The notes: generated by a model not told the origin, from the sequence alone. Counted from the first letter of the stretch, positions 18,306-27,080 are shown. The stretch is DNA of 64,000 nucleotides from Sphingomonas sp. (GCF_029239295.1 NZ_JAQZBC010000005.1:62001-126000), one strand, 5' to 3'. A program made the numbers and translations.

Positions 18306-19385
18306 ATGACCAGCCATGTCTCGCGTGCTCGAATCGACCGTGCGCCGGAGCCGTGGCATGTCCGCGTGGCGGAGGGGCTGCCCTCCGCGATCGACCATGT
18401 TGCCGCCGCGGCTCCCGCCAGCCACGCCTTTCTGCGACGCGCGTGGTTCGCCGCCGCGGTGGACACCTACGGCGGCCCGGTGCGGACGATCGTGGTGGAG
18501 GCGGGCGGGATGCCCGTCATTGCGTTGCCACTGCGCACGGTGGGGCCGCGCGTGGCCCGGCTCGCCGCGGTGCCGGGCAGCTTCTGGCCCTTCCGCAGCT
18601 TCCCGGCGGCGGCCGATCTCGCGCCCTCTGCGCTCGACGCACTGCTCGACGCACTGGCACGCGAGGTACGCGTGCTGCGCATCGGCCCCGTCTACGATGG
18701 CGACCCGGCGGCATCGCCGCTGATCGACGCGGCGCGCGCACGCGGCTGGAAAGTGATCGATCGCACCATCGCCACCAGCTTCCTGCTCGACATGGCCGCC
18801 GCCCAGGCGGAGGGGATCTGGCCGCGCAATTCGACGCTGCGCAAGAACCGCTTCCACGAAAAGCATCTGGCGGAACATGGCGCGCTCAACTGGTCGTTCC
18901 TGACCGGTGCAGATTGGCCCGCCTCGTTCGATGATCTGGCGGCGATCGAATGGACCAGCTGGATCAACAGCCGCACCGACGGGCGCGACGCCAAATTCAC
19001 CCGGTCGGGTCATGGCGCCTTCTGGCGCGCCGCCGCGGCCGATCCGGTGCTGGCGGGCATGTTTCGCGCCGCGCTGCTGACGGTGAACGGCCGCCCGGCG
19101 GCCTTCTCCTTCGATCTCGATGCCGACGAGCTGAAATATGCCATCGCCAACAGCTATGATCCCGCCTTCGGCAAGCATTCGCCGGGCAAGCTGCTCTATT
19201 ATCGCAACCTCGTGGACGCGTTGGCTCGCGGCATCGCGCGGGTGGATTGGGGCGCGGGGGACAGCGGGTACAAGCGGACGATCGGCGCCGCCGCCGGCCC
19301 GCTCATCCGCGATTTCCTGTTGATCCGCCCCGGCGCATCCGCCGCACTGGCGCCGCTGGTCAGGCTGGCGTGGCAGCGACGCTAG
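18306..19385 (+). CDS. GNAT/FemAB-like acyltransferase (BioF2/CelD-like)
   Basis: A 359-residue predicted acyltransferase of the BioF2-like/CelD acetyltransferase group. The fold is suggested by the C-terminal half, with FSFDLDADELKYAIANSYD and the segment SPGKLLYYRNLVDAL that matches the acyl-CoA-binding helix. In related proteins this domain acts in exopolysaccharide or cell-envelope synthesis. There is no signal peptide. The 3' end overlaps the convergent TetR gene by 26 bases. The specific acceptor cannot be inferred. Confidence 0.78.
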   Translation: MTSHVSRARIDRAPEPWHVRVAEGLPSAIDHVAAAAPASHAFLRRAWFAAAVDTYGGPVRTIVVEAGGMPVIALPLRTVGPRVARLAAVPGSFWPFRSFPAAADLAPSALDALLDALAREVRVLRIGPVYDGDPAASPLIDAARARGWKVIDRTIATSFLLDMAAAQAEGIWPRNSTLRKNRFHEKHLAEHGALNWSFLTGADWPASFDDLAAIEWTSWINSRTDGRDAKFTRSGHGAFWRAAAADPVLAGMFRAALLTVNGRPAAFSFDLDADELKYAIANSYDPAFGKHSPGKLLYYRNLVDALARGIARVDWGAGDSGYKRTIGAAAGPLIRDFLLIRPGASAALAPLVRLAWQRR

Positions 19386-20067
19386 CGCTGGCGGCAACGG
19401 CGGGATCGTCGGTCCGCGCCGGCCCGATCAGGATCGCCTCCACCGCATCGATCATCCCGTCCAGCGCCACCGGCTCACCCCAATAGGGGTGGTCCGGCCC
19501 GGCGCCCGCATCGCGCGCCGCCTCGCGCCCGGCCAGCAACGTGCGCAGCGACAGGCCGGCGAACAGCAGCCGCTGGTTGACCAGGGCATGCGGCAGGTGC
19601 GCCAGCAGCCGATGGAAATGCGCCAGGCAGCGCACATAGCCCTCGGAATGTTCGCCGCCTGCCCATTCGTCGAACATCTGCCGCCGCTCGGTCTGCATGC
19701 TGGTCATGAAACGGAAGTAGGTTTCGCCCTCCCCCGTCTCGCCATGCAATTCGGCATTGGGCACGACCAGCGCGCGCACCACGTCGCGCAGGCTCAACTC
19801 ACCCTTCGCCTCCGCCTCGTCCAGCATGGTCATGCGCAGGTGATCGATCAGGTCGGCACCCTCGACCACCAGTTCGCGCAGCAGATCGTCCTTGCTGCCG
19901 AAATAATAATGGACGGCAGCGGCGTTGCGCTGGCCGGCCGCCTCCACGATCTCGCGCATGCCCACCGCGGCAATGCCGCGCTCGGCGAACAGGCGGCGTG
20001 CCGCGCGCTTCAGTTCGTTACGGGTGGAGCCGCCGCGGCCGGCGGATGGGGGACGCACCAGGTTCAT
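19360..20067 (-). CDS. TetR/AcrR family transcriptional regulator
   Basis: A 235-residue regulator. The N-terminal helix-turn-helix lies at about 31-62, with GIAAVGMREIVEAAG and the TetR-typical HYYFGSKDDLL. The C-terminal ligand-binding domain is long and His/Arg rich. It is divergent from the APH-like phosphotransferase with a 99-base intergenic region, the usual setting for local control of itself and that neighbour. The C-terminal tail is Ala/Val-rich low complexity and overlaps the opposing acyltransferase gene. Confidence 0.9.
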   Translation of the reverse strand: MNLVRPPSAGRGGSTRNELKRAARRLFAERGIAAVGMREIVEAAGQRNAAAVHYYFGSKDDLLRELVVEGADLIDHLRMTMLDEAEAKGELSLRDVVRALVVPNAELHGETGEGETYFRFMTSMQTERRQMFDEWAGGEHSEGYVRCLAHFHRLLAHLPHALVNQRLLFAGLSLRTLLAGREAARDAGAGPDHPYWGEPVALDGMIDAVEAILIGPARTDDPAVAASASVAATPA

Positions 20068-20166
20068 GCGGCAGGACCATCGGCCAAGCGCGCCCGCGGT
20101 TCAAGTCACATGGCTTAGATTGACGCGCCCGGGCACCCCGGCCATGGTAATGCGACCGACTTAACA

Positions 20167-21252
20167 ATGGCGGAGCGGGAGAGAATGGCGGCACTGGCGC
20201 ATGACCGTGAGGCGTGGGCGGAACTCATCGATCTCGACGTGCTTGCGCGCTGGATGGACCGCCAGGGGCTCGGCGACGGCCCGATCACCGGCGCCCAGAC
20301 GCTGGGCGGCGGCACCCAGAATATCCTGCTGCGCTTCGATCGCGCCGGCCGCACCTATGTCCTGCGCCGCCCGCCGCGCCGCCCACGCCCTGAAAGCGAC
20401 GAGGTGATGCGTCGCGAGATGAAGGTGCTCGCCGCGCTGGCCGGGTCGGACGTGCCGCACCCCGGCTTCATCGCCGGTGAGGGCGATCCCGCCGTGCTGG
20501 GCACCGCCTTCTACCTCATGGAGCCGATCGACGGCTTCAACGCCACCGTCGGCCTGCCCGCCTTCCATGCCGAAAGCGCCGACGTGCGCCGCCAGATGGG
20601 CGAGGCGATCGTCGACGGCGCGGTGGCACTGTCGCGGATCGACCCGCATGAGGCGGGGCTGGACGATCTGGGCAAGCTCGACGGCTGGCTCGAACGGCAG
20701 GTGCCGCGCTGGCGCGCGCAGCTGGAGGGTTATGCCAAGTTCGACGGCTGGACCGGGCTGGAGGCGCTGCCCGATGTCGATGCGATCTGCGCCTGGCTGG
20801 AGGCAAACCGCCCGACGACGATGCAGCCGGGGCTGATCCACGGCGATTATCACCTGTCGAACGTCATGTACCGGCCGGATTCGCCCGCGCTCGCCGCGAT
20901 CGTCGACTGGGAACTCGCCAGCCGCGGCGATCCCTTGCTCGACCTCGGGTGGTTGACCGCCACCTGGCGCGACCCTGACGAAAACAGCCCGCGGCTGTCG
21001 GTCACGCCGTGGGACGGCTTTCCCTCGCTCGCCGAGATCGCCGACCGTTATCTCGCCGCCACCGGCCGCACCGCCGCCGAGGCGCGCTGGTACACCGTGC
21101 TCGCCCCCTTCAAGCTTGGCGCGATCCTCGAGGGAAGCCATGCCCGCGCCTGCGCCGGTCTGACGCCCAAGCCGATCGGCGACGCGCTCCATGGGCACAC
21201 CATCTCGCTGTTCGACCGCGCGCTGCGGCGGATCGACAAGCCGCTGCTGTAG
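20167..21252 (+). CDS. APH-like phosphotransferase family protein (ACAD10/11-like)
   Basis: A 361-residue kinase-fold protein. The catalytic loop HGDYHLSN is at about 225-232 and the metal-binding Asp in IVDWELA at 247. The Gly-rich nucleotide loop LGGGTQN is at 46-52. This branch resembles the phosphotransferase domain of eukaryotic ACAD10/ACAD11, which phosphorylates hydroxyacyl-CoA intermediates, and is not a typical aminoglycoside-resistance kinase. The divergent TetR gene suggests substrate-induced control. The gene ends 6 bases from the convergent serine hydrolase gene. Confidence 0.88.
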   Translation: MAERERMAALAHDREAWAELIDLDVLARWMDRQGLGDGPITGAQTLGGGTQNILLRFDRAGRTYVLRRPPRRPRPESDEVMRREMKVLAALAGSDVPHPGFIAGEGDPAVLGTAFYLMEPIDGFNATVGLPAFHAESADVRRQMGEAIVDGAVALSRIDPHEAGLDDLGKLDGWLERQVPRWRAQLEGYAKFDGWTGLEALPDVDAICAWLEANRPTTMQPGLIHGDYHLSNVMYRPDSPALAAIVDWELASRGDPLLDLGWLTATWRDPDENSPRLSVTPWDGFPSLAEIADRYLAATGRTAAEARWYTVLAPFKLGAILEGSHARACAGLTPKPIGDALHGHTISLFDRALRRIDKPLL

Positions 21253-21258
21253 CGCACG

Positions 21259-22419
21259 CTATTCGCTCCGCGCCAGCTTCTCCTCGGTGCGGGTCAGCGC
21301 CGATCGCACGCCGGGCTCGGGCGACACATTGGTGGCGAAATAGGCGACGCCCGTGCCGGCTGCCCGATCGACCCACAGGCCCGATCGCAGGCCATAGGCC
21401 TCCCCCGCGTGGCCGATCCGTGCCCGCGCATCGCCCACCGGATCATCGCGGCAGGCCGGCAGCGGCGTCGCGGTAAAGCTCACCGCCAAGCCATAGCGGC
21501 AGTTGAACCCACCCGCCCGCACGCCGCTTTCGGCCTCCTCATTCTGCACGCCATTGCTGCCGTCAAAGGTCCATTCGGGCGTCGTCAGCACGCGCATCGA
21601 TGCCGGCGACAATAGCCGCACGCCGTCCACCGCCCCGTCGCTCAGCAGCAGCCGGCCGATCGTCGCCAGACCCCGCATCGAAATACGCAGCCCGCCCTGC
21701 GGCGAGAACAAGGCGCCGTTACGCCCCGCCTGCCAGGTGGTTAGGTCGCAGCTCCCGTCCTTCGCCGGCGTCACCGGGCAGCCGGCGATGAACGCCTGCT
21801 CGTCGAGCACCGGCTTTCCCGCCTCATACAGCACCACCGCCCGCGCCTTCGCGTCGGTGCTGCACGTCGCCCAGTTGAAACACGCATCCAGCTTCAGCGG
21901 CGCCAGCACCAGCCGCTGCATCAGCCGGTCGAACCGCTCGCCGGTGGCACGCTCCATCACGCTCGCCACCACCGGAAAGTTGAGGTTGGTGTAGCGGAAG
22001 AACTGCCCCGGCGCATGCTGGCCGTCCCACGCCTTCGGATCGGCGACCGCCCCCTCGACCCCCTCGTCCAGCGCGATCAGATAACCGGCATTGTCGGTCA
22101 GGCTGGAACGGTGCGACAGCAGCAGGCGTAGCGTGATCGGCACGTCGGGAAAGCGCGGGTTGCGCAGCCGCCACCCCAGCAGGTGCGATACGTCGGCATC
22201 TAGGTTCAGCACCCCCTGCTCCACCAGCCGCATCACCCCGATTGCGGTCACCAGCTTGGAGATGGAGGCGATCCGCACCGGATCGTCCGCCGTGACCGCC
22301 CGGCCGGTCGTGGCATCGGCAACCCCGCGCTGGTCGATCGCGCTCACCTGCGCGGTGTCGAACGCCACCCGCACGCTCGCCATCGGTTCACTCGCAGCAG
22401 CCAGCATCATCAGCAGCAT
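21259..22419 (-). CDS. Serine hydrolase, class C beta-lactamase / penicillin-binding-protein-like
   Basis: A 386-residue protein of the beta-lactamase-related serine hydrolase family, acting as an esterase, D-aminopeptidase or carboxypeptidase. The SxxK motif is SISK at about residues 52-55. The second motif is YTN (RYTNLNF) and the third is HAG (IGHAGEAYG) in place of KTG, as in many family VIII esterases. I use the ATG encoding MLLMMLAAAS because GGGGGAGAAGGG precedes it; the hydrophobic N-terminus is short for a signal peptide. Several Cys residues (ACFNWATC, AGCPV, GSCDL) suggest disulfides and therefore periplasmic location. Confidence 0.85.
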   Translation of the reverse strand: MLLMMLAAASEPMASVRVAFDTAQVSAIDQRGVADATTGRAVTADDPVRIASISKLVTAIGVMRLVEQGVLNLDADVSHLLGWRLRNPRFPDVPITLRLLLSHRSSLTDNAGYLIALDEGVEGAVADPKAWDGQHAPGQFFRYTNLNFPVVASVMERATGERFDRLMQRLVLAPLKLDACFNWATCSTDAKARAVVLYEAGKPVLDEQAFIAGCPVTPAKDGSCDLTTWQAGRNGALFSPQGGLRISMRGLATIGRLLLSDGAVDGVRLLSPASMRVLTTPEWTFDGSNGVQNEEAESGVRAGGFNCRYGLAVSFTATPLPACRDDPVGDARARIGHAGEAYGLRSGLWVDRAAGTGVAYFATNVSPEPGVRSALTRTEEKLARSE

Positions 22420-22479
22420 CGGCCCTTCTCCCCCCTCTACCTTCGCGCCCGCTTCCGCGACAGAAAACGATCGACTTAA

Positions 22480-22489
22480 TTGTGCACAA
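22480..22489. promoter_or_regulatory. Perfect palindrome in a divergent intergenic region
   Basis: TTGTGCACAA is a perfect 10-base palindrome lying between the divergent serine hydrolase and GST genes. It could be an operator for a dimeric regulator, but it is short and there is no second copy nearby. Confidence 0.25.
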
Positions 22490-22544
22490 CGGTAATCCTG
22501 CCGCTCATGCTGCCACACACGAGCAGCAACCGGAGAGGACCGCC

Positions 22545-23456
22545 ATGACCATCCTGCTGCATCAGTATGACAGCTCGCCCTTTTCCGAAAAGGTGCGTGT
22601 GTGCCTGGGGATCAAGCAACTCGCCTGGACCGCGGTTGATCAGCCGGTGATCATGCCGAAACCCGATCTGCTCGCGCTCACCGGCGCTTATCGCCGCATT
22701 CCGGTGATGCAGATCGGCGCGGACATTTACTGCGACAGCGTGCTGATCGTGCCCGAGCTGGAACGCCGCTATCCAACGCCGTCGCTGTTCCCGGCCGGCA
22801 ATCCCGGGCTGGATCAGGCGCTGGCGCAATGGACCGACCGCTCGTTCTTCCAGGCCGCGGTGGGCGTTATCTTCGGTGGTCTTGGCGACAAGGTCGATCC
22901 GGCCTTTCGCGCCGACCGCGAGAAATTGAGCGGCGCGCCGTTCAACCCCGAGGCGATGGCCGCCGCCGTCCCCTATATGGCTGCGCAGCTGCGCAGTCAT
23001 GCCGCCTTGATCAGCGAGCAGCTCGCCGACGGTCGCGCCTTCGTGGCAGGCGACCGACCGGGGCTCGCCGACGCCAATGCCTTCTACAATCTGTGGTTCG
23101 TGCGCTCCTTTCATGCGCCCGCGGCAGAGGCGTTCCTCGACCTGCCGTTCCTGTCTCCTTGGTACGATCGAGTCGTGGCGATCGGGCACGGCGATCGACG
23201 CATCGGCAGCCGGGAGGACGCGCTTGAGACCGCCCGCACCTCGACGCCGGCACCAGTCAGCGTCGATCCGGCGGACCGGGCGATGGCGGGCAAGGACGTG
23301 ACGGTCTCCGCCACGGACTACGGGCGCGATCCGGTTGCCGGGCGACTCGTCGGCTCGTCCCCGCATCACTGGTCGATCGCGCGGGAGGACGATCGTGTCG
23401 GGTCGGTCGTCGTCCACCTGCCGCGTCTCGGCTTTGCACTGACCACCACCAGCTGA
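22545..23456 (+). CDS. Glutathione S-transferase family protein
   Basis: A 303-residue protein with an N-terminal thioredoxin-like GST domain (about 1-80; SPFSEKVRVCLG at the usual glutathione-site position and YRRIPVMQIG containing the cis-Pro). The all-helical C-terminal domain contains GLADANAFYNLWF. The length exceeds classical GSTs by about 90 residues; the extra C-terminal part (after ~225) is Thr/Ser/Asp-rich and predicted beta, as in a sphingomonad GST-like subgroup I recall. The catalytic residue is probably Ser rather than Cys. GGAGAGG precedes the chosen ATG. Confidence 0.87.
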   Translation: MTILLHQYDSSPFSEKVRVCLGIKQLAWTAVDQPVIMPKPDLLALTGAYRRIPVMQIGADIYCDSVLIVPELERRYPTPSLFPAGNPGLDQALAQWTDRSFFQAAVGVIFGGLGDKVDPAFRADREKLSGAPFNPEAMAAAVPYMAAQLRSHAALISEQLADGRAFVAGDRPGLADANAFYNLWFVRSFHAPAAEAFLDLPFLSPWYDRVVAIGHGDRRIGSREDALETARTSTPAPVSVDPADRAMAGKDVTVSATDYGRDPVAGRLVGSSPHHWSIAREDDRVGSVVVHLPRLGFALTTTS

Positions 23457-23548
23457 ATCTTGCGCCGCAGCGCCAGTGAATGGCGGAAAGATGCGGAACG
23501 GCCGCGTCGGCAACGATAAATAAACCCTGACGGCGTAACCGGGGTGCC

Positions 23549-25897
23549 GTGAAGATCCCGCTCACCCCCGGTTATCCCTCCGTGTCGCTATGGCAGCTGC
23601 TGGGGATTCGGGAGGGGCAGGACCCTGCCTTGTGGAGCCGCCTGCGCGCTACCCAGCTGTTCGTGGGGCGGCGACTCGCGCTGTTTCTGCTCGCCGCGAA
23701 TCTGTCGGGCGCCGTCGCGGTCACCATCCTGTTCGATCATGGCGTGCCGCATTGGTGGATCGCGACCTGGTTCGTCGGGCTGGTCGTCGTCGCCACGCTG
23801 GTGACGCTTCGCCGCCTAAACACCGGGCATCTGGCGGAGGGCAACGCCTCCTTGCAGGAGCTGCGCGACACCGCGCTCGAGGGGCTGGGGCTGGCCGCGA
23901 TCTGGAGCTTCCCGCCGCTCGTCTTTGCCGCAACTGCGCCCGCCGCGACGTTCGATTTGTGGATGATCCTGTCAGTGCTGATGACGGCCGCCGCGTTCGC
24001 GACGGCACCGCTCGTCCTCGCTGCGCTCACCTTCATCGGCGGGGTGGCGGCCGCCGCCATGCTGTTGTTGCTGCTCCAGCAGGCAGTCATGCCGGCGCTC
24101 GCCACGATGATCTTCGCCGTGCTGCTGATCGCCGCCTGTATTACCCGTGCCCGGTTCCACGTGATGCTGCGCGCGATCGAACTGAACCTGTCCGAAAGCA
24201 ATGAGACCGTCAGCCTGCTGCTCGGCGAGTTCGAGGACGCCCGCGCCGACTGGCTGTGGGAAACCGATGCGCAGCGCCGGCTCTGCCGGGTCAGCGCCCG
24301 CGTTGCCCAGGCGCTCGGCCATACCCCCGACCAGCTGGAAGGCGTGTCGCTGCTCAAGGCGCTCGCCAGGCCCAGCTGGGAAACCGGCGATTTCGCGCCC
24401 GGCCTCCGGCTGCTCGCCGACAAGCTGAAGCGGCGCGAGCCATTCCGCGATCTCGTGCTGCCGGTGGTGGTCGGCGACACGCAGCATTGGTGGGAAATCA
24501 CCGCCAGCCCGCGCTTCGATGAAACGGGCCGCTTCGTCGGCTTTCGCGGCGTCGGCTCGGACGTGACCGAGCAGCGCGCCTCGGCCGACAAGATCAATCG
24601 TCTTGCGCGCTTCGACGCACTGACCGGCCTACCCAACCGTCTGTACGTCAACGAGGCGCTGGGTCGCGCGCTGGCCGACGCCGAACGCTGGGGCGGCCGC
24701 GCGGCATTCATGATGATCGATCTCGATCGGTTCAAGGCGGTCAATGACACGCTCGGCCACCCGATCGGCGACCGCTTGCTCGGCCGCGTCGCCGAACGGC
24801 TGGGCCAACTGATCAACGACAATGAACTGATCGGCCGGCTCGGCGGGGACGAGTTCGCGGTGGTGGTCAATGACGCCAGCGATCCCAAGCGGGTCGAATC
24901 GCTTGCGCGCACGATCATCGACACCCTGTCGCAACCCTATGAGGTTGATCAGCACACGCTCTACATCGGCGCGTCAGTCGGCGTCGCCACCTCGCCGCGC
25001 GACGGGCGCACCGCCGAAACGCTGATTCGCTCGGCCGATCTGGCGCTGTACCGGTCGAAGGACGCCGGCGGCGGCGTCTTCCACGCCTATGAGCCGCAGC
25101 TGCACGTCGATGCGGAGGAGCGCCGCGTACTCGAGATCGCGCTGCGCAAGGCGCTCGATCGCGGCGAGTTGCAGCTCGATTACCAGCCCGTCGTCGACGC
25201 CACGACCGAGCGGCTGGCGGGGTTCGAAGCGCTGCTGCGCTGGCACAATCCCGAATTCGGCACGATCTCGCCCGCCAAGTTCATCCCTATCGCGGAGGAA
25301 ACGCAGCTCATCGGCCCGATCGGCGAATGGGTCGTGCGCACCGCCTGCGAGGAGGCTGCCAAATGGCCCGAGGACGTGCGCATCGCGATCAACGTGTCGC
25401 CCGAACAGCTGCACAATCCCAATTTCGTCGCCGTCGTCGCCCGCGCGCTCGCCAGCACGAAGCTGGCGCCTCACCGGCTTGAGCTTGAGGTCACCGAAAG
25501 CGTCTTCATGCGCGAGGGTACCGGCGCGGTGAAGGTATTGGACCGGATTCTGGAGCTGGGGGTCCGGCTCAGCCTGGACGATTTCGGCACCGGCTATTCC
25601 TCGCTCGGCTATCTGTCGCGCACCCGCTTTTCGTCGATCAAGATCGACCGCAGCTTCGTCACCGCGGCGGCGAAGGGCGTGCCGGAGGCGCTGGCGATCA
25701 TCCGCGCGGTGGTGGCACTCGCCGGCAGCCTGGGCATGGCGACCACGGCCGAGGGCGTCGAAACGTCCGACGAACTGACGCTGATCCGTGCGCTCGGCTG
25801 CTCGAAGATCCAGGGCTTCTACTTCGGGCGGCCGCTGCCGGTGGTCGAGGCACGCGCGCTCGCGGACCGCACGAAGCCCGCCTTTCGTGCCGCTTGA
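23549..25897 (+). CDS. Membrane PAS-GGDEF-EAL cyclic-di-GMP protein
   Basis: A 782-residue composite cyclic-di-GMP protein. An N-terminal membrane part (about 35-210) has five to six hydrophobic segments. A PAS domain follows (about 230-345; WLWETDAQRRL and GFRGVGSDVTEQR), then a GGDEF diguanylate cyclase (about 350-515) with an intact GGDEF signature at 432-436, and an EAL phosphodiesterase domain (about 530-775) with EAL at 560-562 and DDFGTGYSS near 677. Because both signatures are intact, it may be bifunctional or have one domain regulating the other. GTG is the start codon, without a strong Shine-Dalgarno. Its 3' end carries the likely promoter of tRNA-Trp. A link to motility is plausible since flagellar genes lie 28 kb away. 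Confidence 0.93.
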   Translation: MKIPLTPGYPSVSLWQLLGIREGQDPALWSRLRATQLFVGRRLALFLLAANLSGAVAVTILFDHGVPHWWIATWFVGLVVVATLVTLRRLNTGHLAEGNASLQELRDTALEGLGLAAIWSFPPLVFAATAPAATFDLWMILSVLMTAAAFATAPLVLAALTFIGGVAAAAMLLLLLQQAVMPALATMIFAVLLIAACITRARFHVMLRAIELNLSESNETVSLLLGEFEDARADWLWETDAQRRLCRVSARVAQALGHTPDQLEGVSLLKALARPSWETGDFAPGLRLLADKLKRREPFRDLVLPVVVGDTQHWWEITASPRFDETGRFVGFRGVGSDVTEQRASADKINRLARFDALTGLPNRLYVNEALGRALADAERWGGRAAFMMIDLDRFKAVNDTLGHPIGDRLLGRVAERLGQLINDNELIGRLGGDEFAVVVNDASDPKRVESLARTIIDTLSQPYEVDQHTLYIGASVGVATSPRDGRTAETLIRSADLALYRSKDAGGGVFHAYEPQLHVDAEERRVLEIALRKALDRGELQLDYQPVVDATTERLAGFEALLRWHNPEFGTISPAKFIPIAEETQLIGPIGEWVVRTACEEAAKWPEDVRIAINVSPEQLHNPNFVAVVARALASTKLAPHRLELEVTESVFMREGTGAVKVLDRILELGVRLSLDDFGTGYSSLGYLSRTRFSSIKIDRSFVTAAAKGVPEALAIIRAVVALAGSLGMATTAEGVETSDELTLIRALGCSKIQGFYFGRPLPVVEARALADRTKPAFRAA

Positions 25898-25922
25898 ACA
25901 GTCGCGCGCGGGTCGCTAAGGG
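25894..25922 (+). promoter_or_regulatory. Putative sigma-70 promoter of tRNA-Trp
   Basis: TTGAAC and TAAGGG are separated by 17 bases; the predicted start is only a few bases before the mature tRNA. The -35 box overlaps the last codon and stop of the GGDEF-EAL gene. Confidence 0.45.
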
Positions 25923-25934
25923 CCGTGTCGCTGC

Positions 25935-26011
25935 AGGGGTGTAGCTCAGCTGGTTAGAGCGTCGGTCTCCAAAACCGAAGGCCCTCGGTTCGAATCCGAG
26001 CTCCCCTGCCA
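25935..26011 (+). tRNA. tRNA-Trp (CCA anticodon)
   Basis: A 77-base cloverleaf with anticodon CCA in the loop CTCCAAA (stem TCGGT/ACCGA). The acceptor AGGGGTG pairs with CTCCCCT apart from a T-T opposition, and CCA is encoded at the 3' end. The location directly upstream of secE-nusG is a widespread bacterial arrangement. Confidence 0.97.
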
Positions 26012-26096
26012 AGCATCCCGTCCGGCCCCATGACCGGCGCGTTGCTTTCCCGCGCGCCCCGCTGGACATCGCTTTCCCCTACTATGCCCTGCGCCC

Positions 26097-26125
26097 TTGC
26101 TCTTGCCGGCGCGCATCGCTATTTC
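26097..26125 (+). promoter_or_regulatory. Putative promoter of secE-nusG
   Basis: TTGCTC and TATTTC are separated by 17 bases, about 110 bases upstream of the secE start. The 224 bases between tRNA-Trp and secE hold no recognisable gene; this is the best promoter-like pair in it. Confidence 0.35.
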
Positions 26126-26235
26126 GCTGGACGCATCCGACAGCGCGGACGGCTTTTTCACCGTTTCCCTCCAGGGAAGCGGTAGAAGGCTTATGCCCCG
26201 TTTTCGGTATCGAACGATTTTAAAGGCTAAGGCAC

Positions 26236-26433
26236 GTGGCGAAGACGTCCCCGATCGAATTCATCAACCAGGTTCGCGCCGAGACCAAGAAGGTCGTCTG
26301 GCCGAGCCGGCGCGAAACGATCATGACCGGCGTCATGGTGATGATCATGACGACGATCCTGGCGCTCTTCTTCCTTGGCGTCGACACGGTCTTCAACGCG
26401 ATCGTCAACGCCCTGCTCAGCCTGGCCAAGTAA
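26236..26433 (+). CDS. secE: Preprotein translocase subunit SecE
   Basis: A 65-residue single-span subunit of the SecYEG channel. The amphipathic helix reads EFINQVRAETKKVVWPSRRET, with the conserved VVWPSR motif, followed by one membrane helix (residues ~30-55). This is the short, single-helix form usual outside Enterobacteria. The start codon is GTG. It precedes nusG by 22 bases. Confidence 0.97.
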   Translation: MAKTSPIEFINQVRAETKKVVWPSRRETIMTGVMVMIMTTILALFFLGVDTVFNAIVNALLSLAK

Positions 26434-26455
26434 GAAAAAAGGACGCGCCCGCAAC

Positions 26456-26992
26456 ATGCCACGCTGGTACATCATCCACGCTTATTCGGGCTTCGAGGGC
26501 AAGGTTCGCGACTCGATCATGGCCGAGGCGACCCGTATGGGCCTCGAGCAGCTCGTTGAGCGCATCGAAGTGCCGACCGAGACGGTGCAGGAAGCGCGTC
26601 GCGGCAAGAAGGTTCAGGTCGAACGCAAGTTCATGCCGGGCTATGTGCTCGCCAAGCTCGAGATGACCGATCAGGTCTATCACCTCGTCAAGAACACCCC
26701 GAAGGTCACCGGCTTCCTGGGCTCGTCGGGCAAGCCGCAGGCAGTGAGCGAGGCGGAAGCCGCCCGCATGCTGAACAGCAAGGAAGAGGCCGCCGCCGCG
26801 CCGAAGACCAAGATCAAGGTCGATTTCGAGATCGGCGATTCGGTCAAGGTGCTCGACGGTCCGTTCGCCAGCTTCAACGGCACGGTCGAGGAGCTCGATT
26901 TCGACAAGGCCAAGGTCAAGGTGTCGGTGTCGATCTTCGGTCGCGCCACCCCGGTCGAACTCGACTTCGAACAGGTCGAGCGCAGCAAGTAA
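26456..26992 (+). CDS. nusG: Transcription termination/antitermination protein NusG
   Basis: A 178-residue elongation factor that binds RNA polymerase and couples it to Rho or the ribosome. The NGN domain starts with RWYIIHAYSGFE and contains FMPGYVLAK; the C-terminal KOW domain carries DGPFASFNGTVEELD near 140-155. A charged linker (KEEAAAAPKTK) joins the domains. The track ORF starts 27 codons early; ATG at 26456 gives the normal N-terminus. A strong hairpin follows the gene. Confidence 0.97.
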   Translation: MPRWYIIHAYSGFEGKVRDSIMAEATRMGLEQLVERIEVPTETVQEARRGKKVQVERKFMPGYVLAKLEMTDQVYHLVKNTPKVTGFLGSSGKPQAVSEAEAARMLNSKEEAAAAPKTKIKVDFEIGDSVKVLDGPFASFNGTVEELDFDKAKVKVSVSIFGRATPVELDFEQVERSK

Positions 26993-27002
26993 TCGCAAGG
27001 TC

Positions 27003-27043
27003 CGCCTTCCCCCTGCCCATGCGGCAGGCGGGAAGGCGCCTTT
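27003..27043 (+). terminator. Terminator after nusG (probably bidirectional)
   Basis: CGCCTTCCCCCTGCC pairs with GGCAGGCGGGAAGGCG (one bulged C, 5-base loop), followed by CCTTTC. It begins 10 bases past the nusG stop and also lies downstream of the opposing CPBP protease gene. Confidence 0.8.
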
Positions 27044-27080
27044 CGCAGCGCCGGTCACTACCGCGCTGCCCGCGCTTCCT

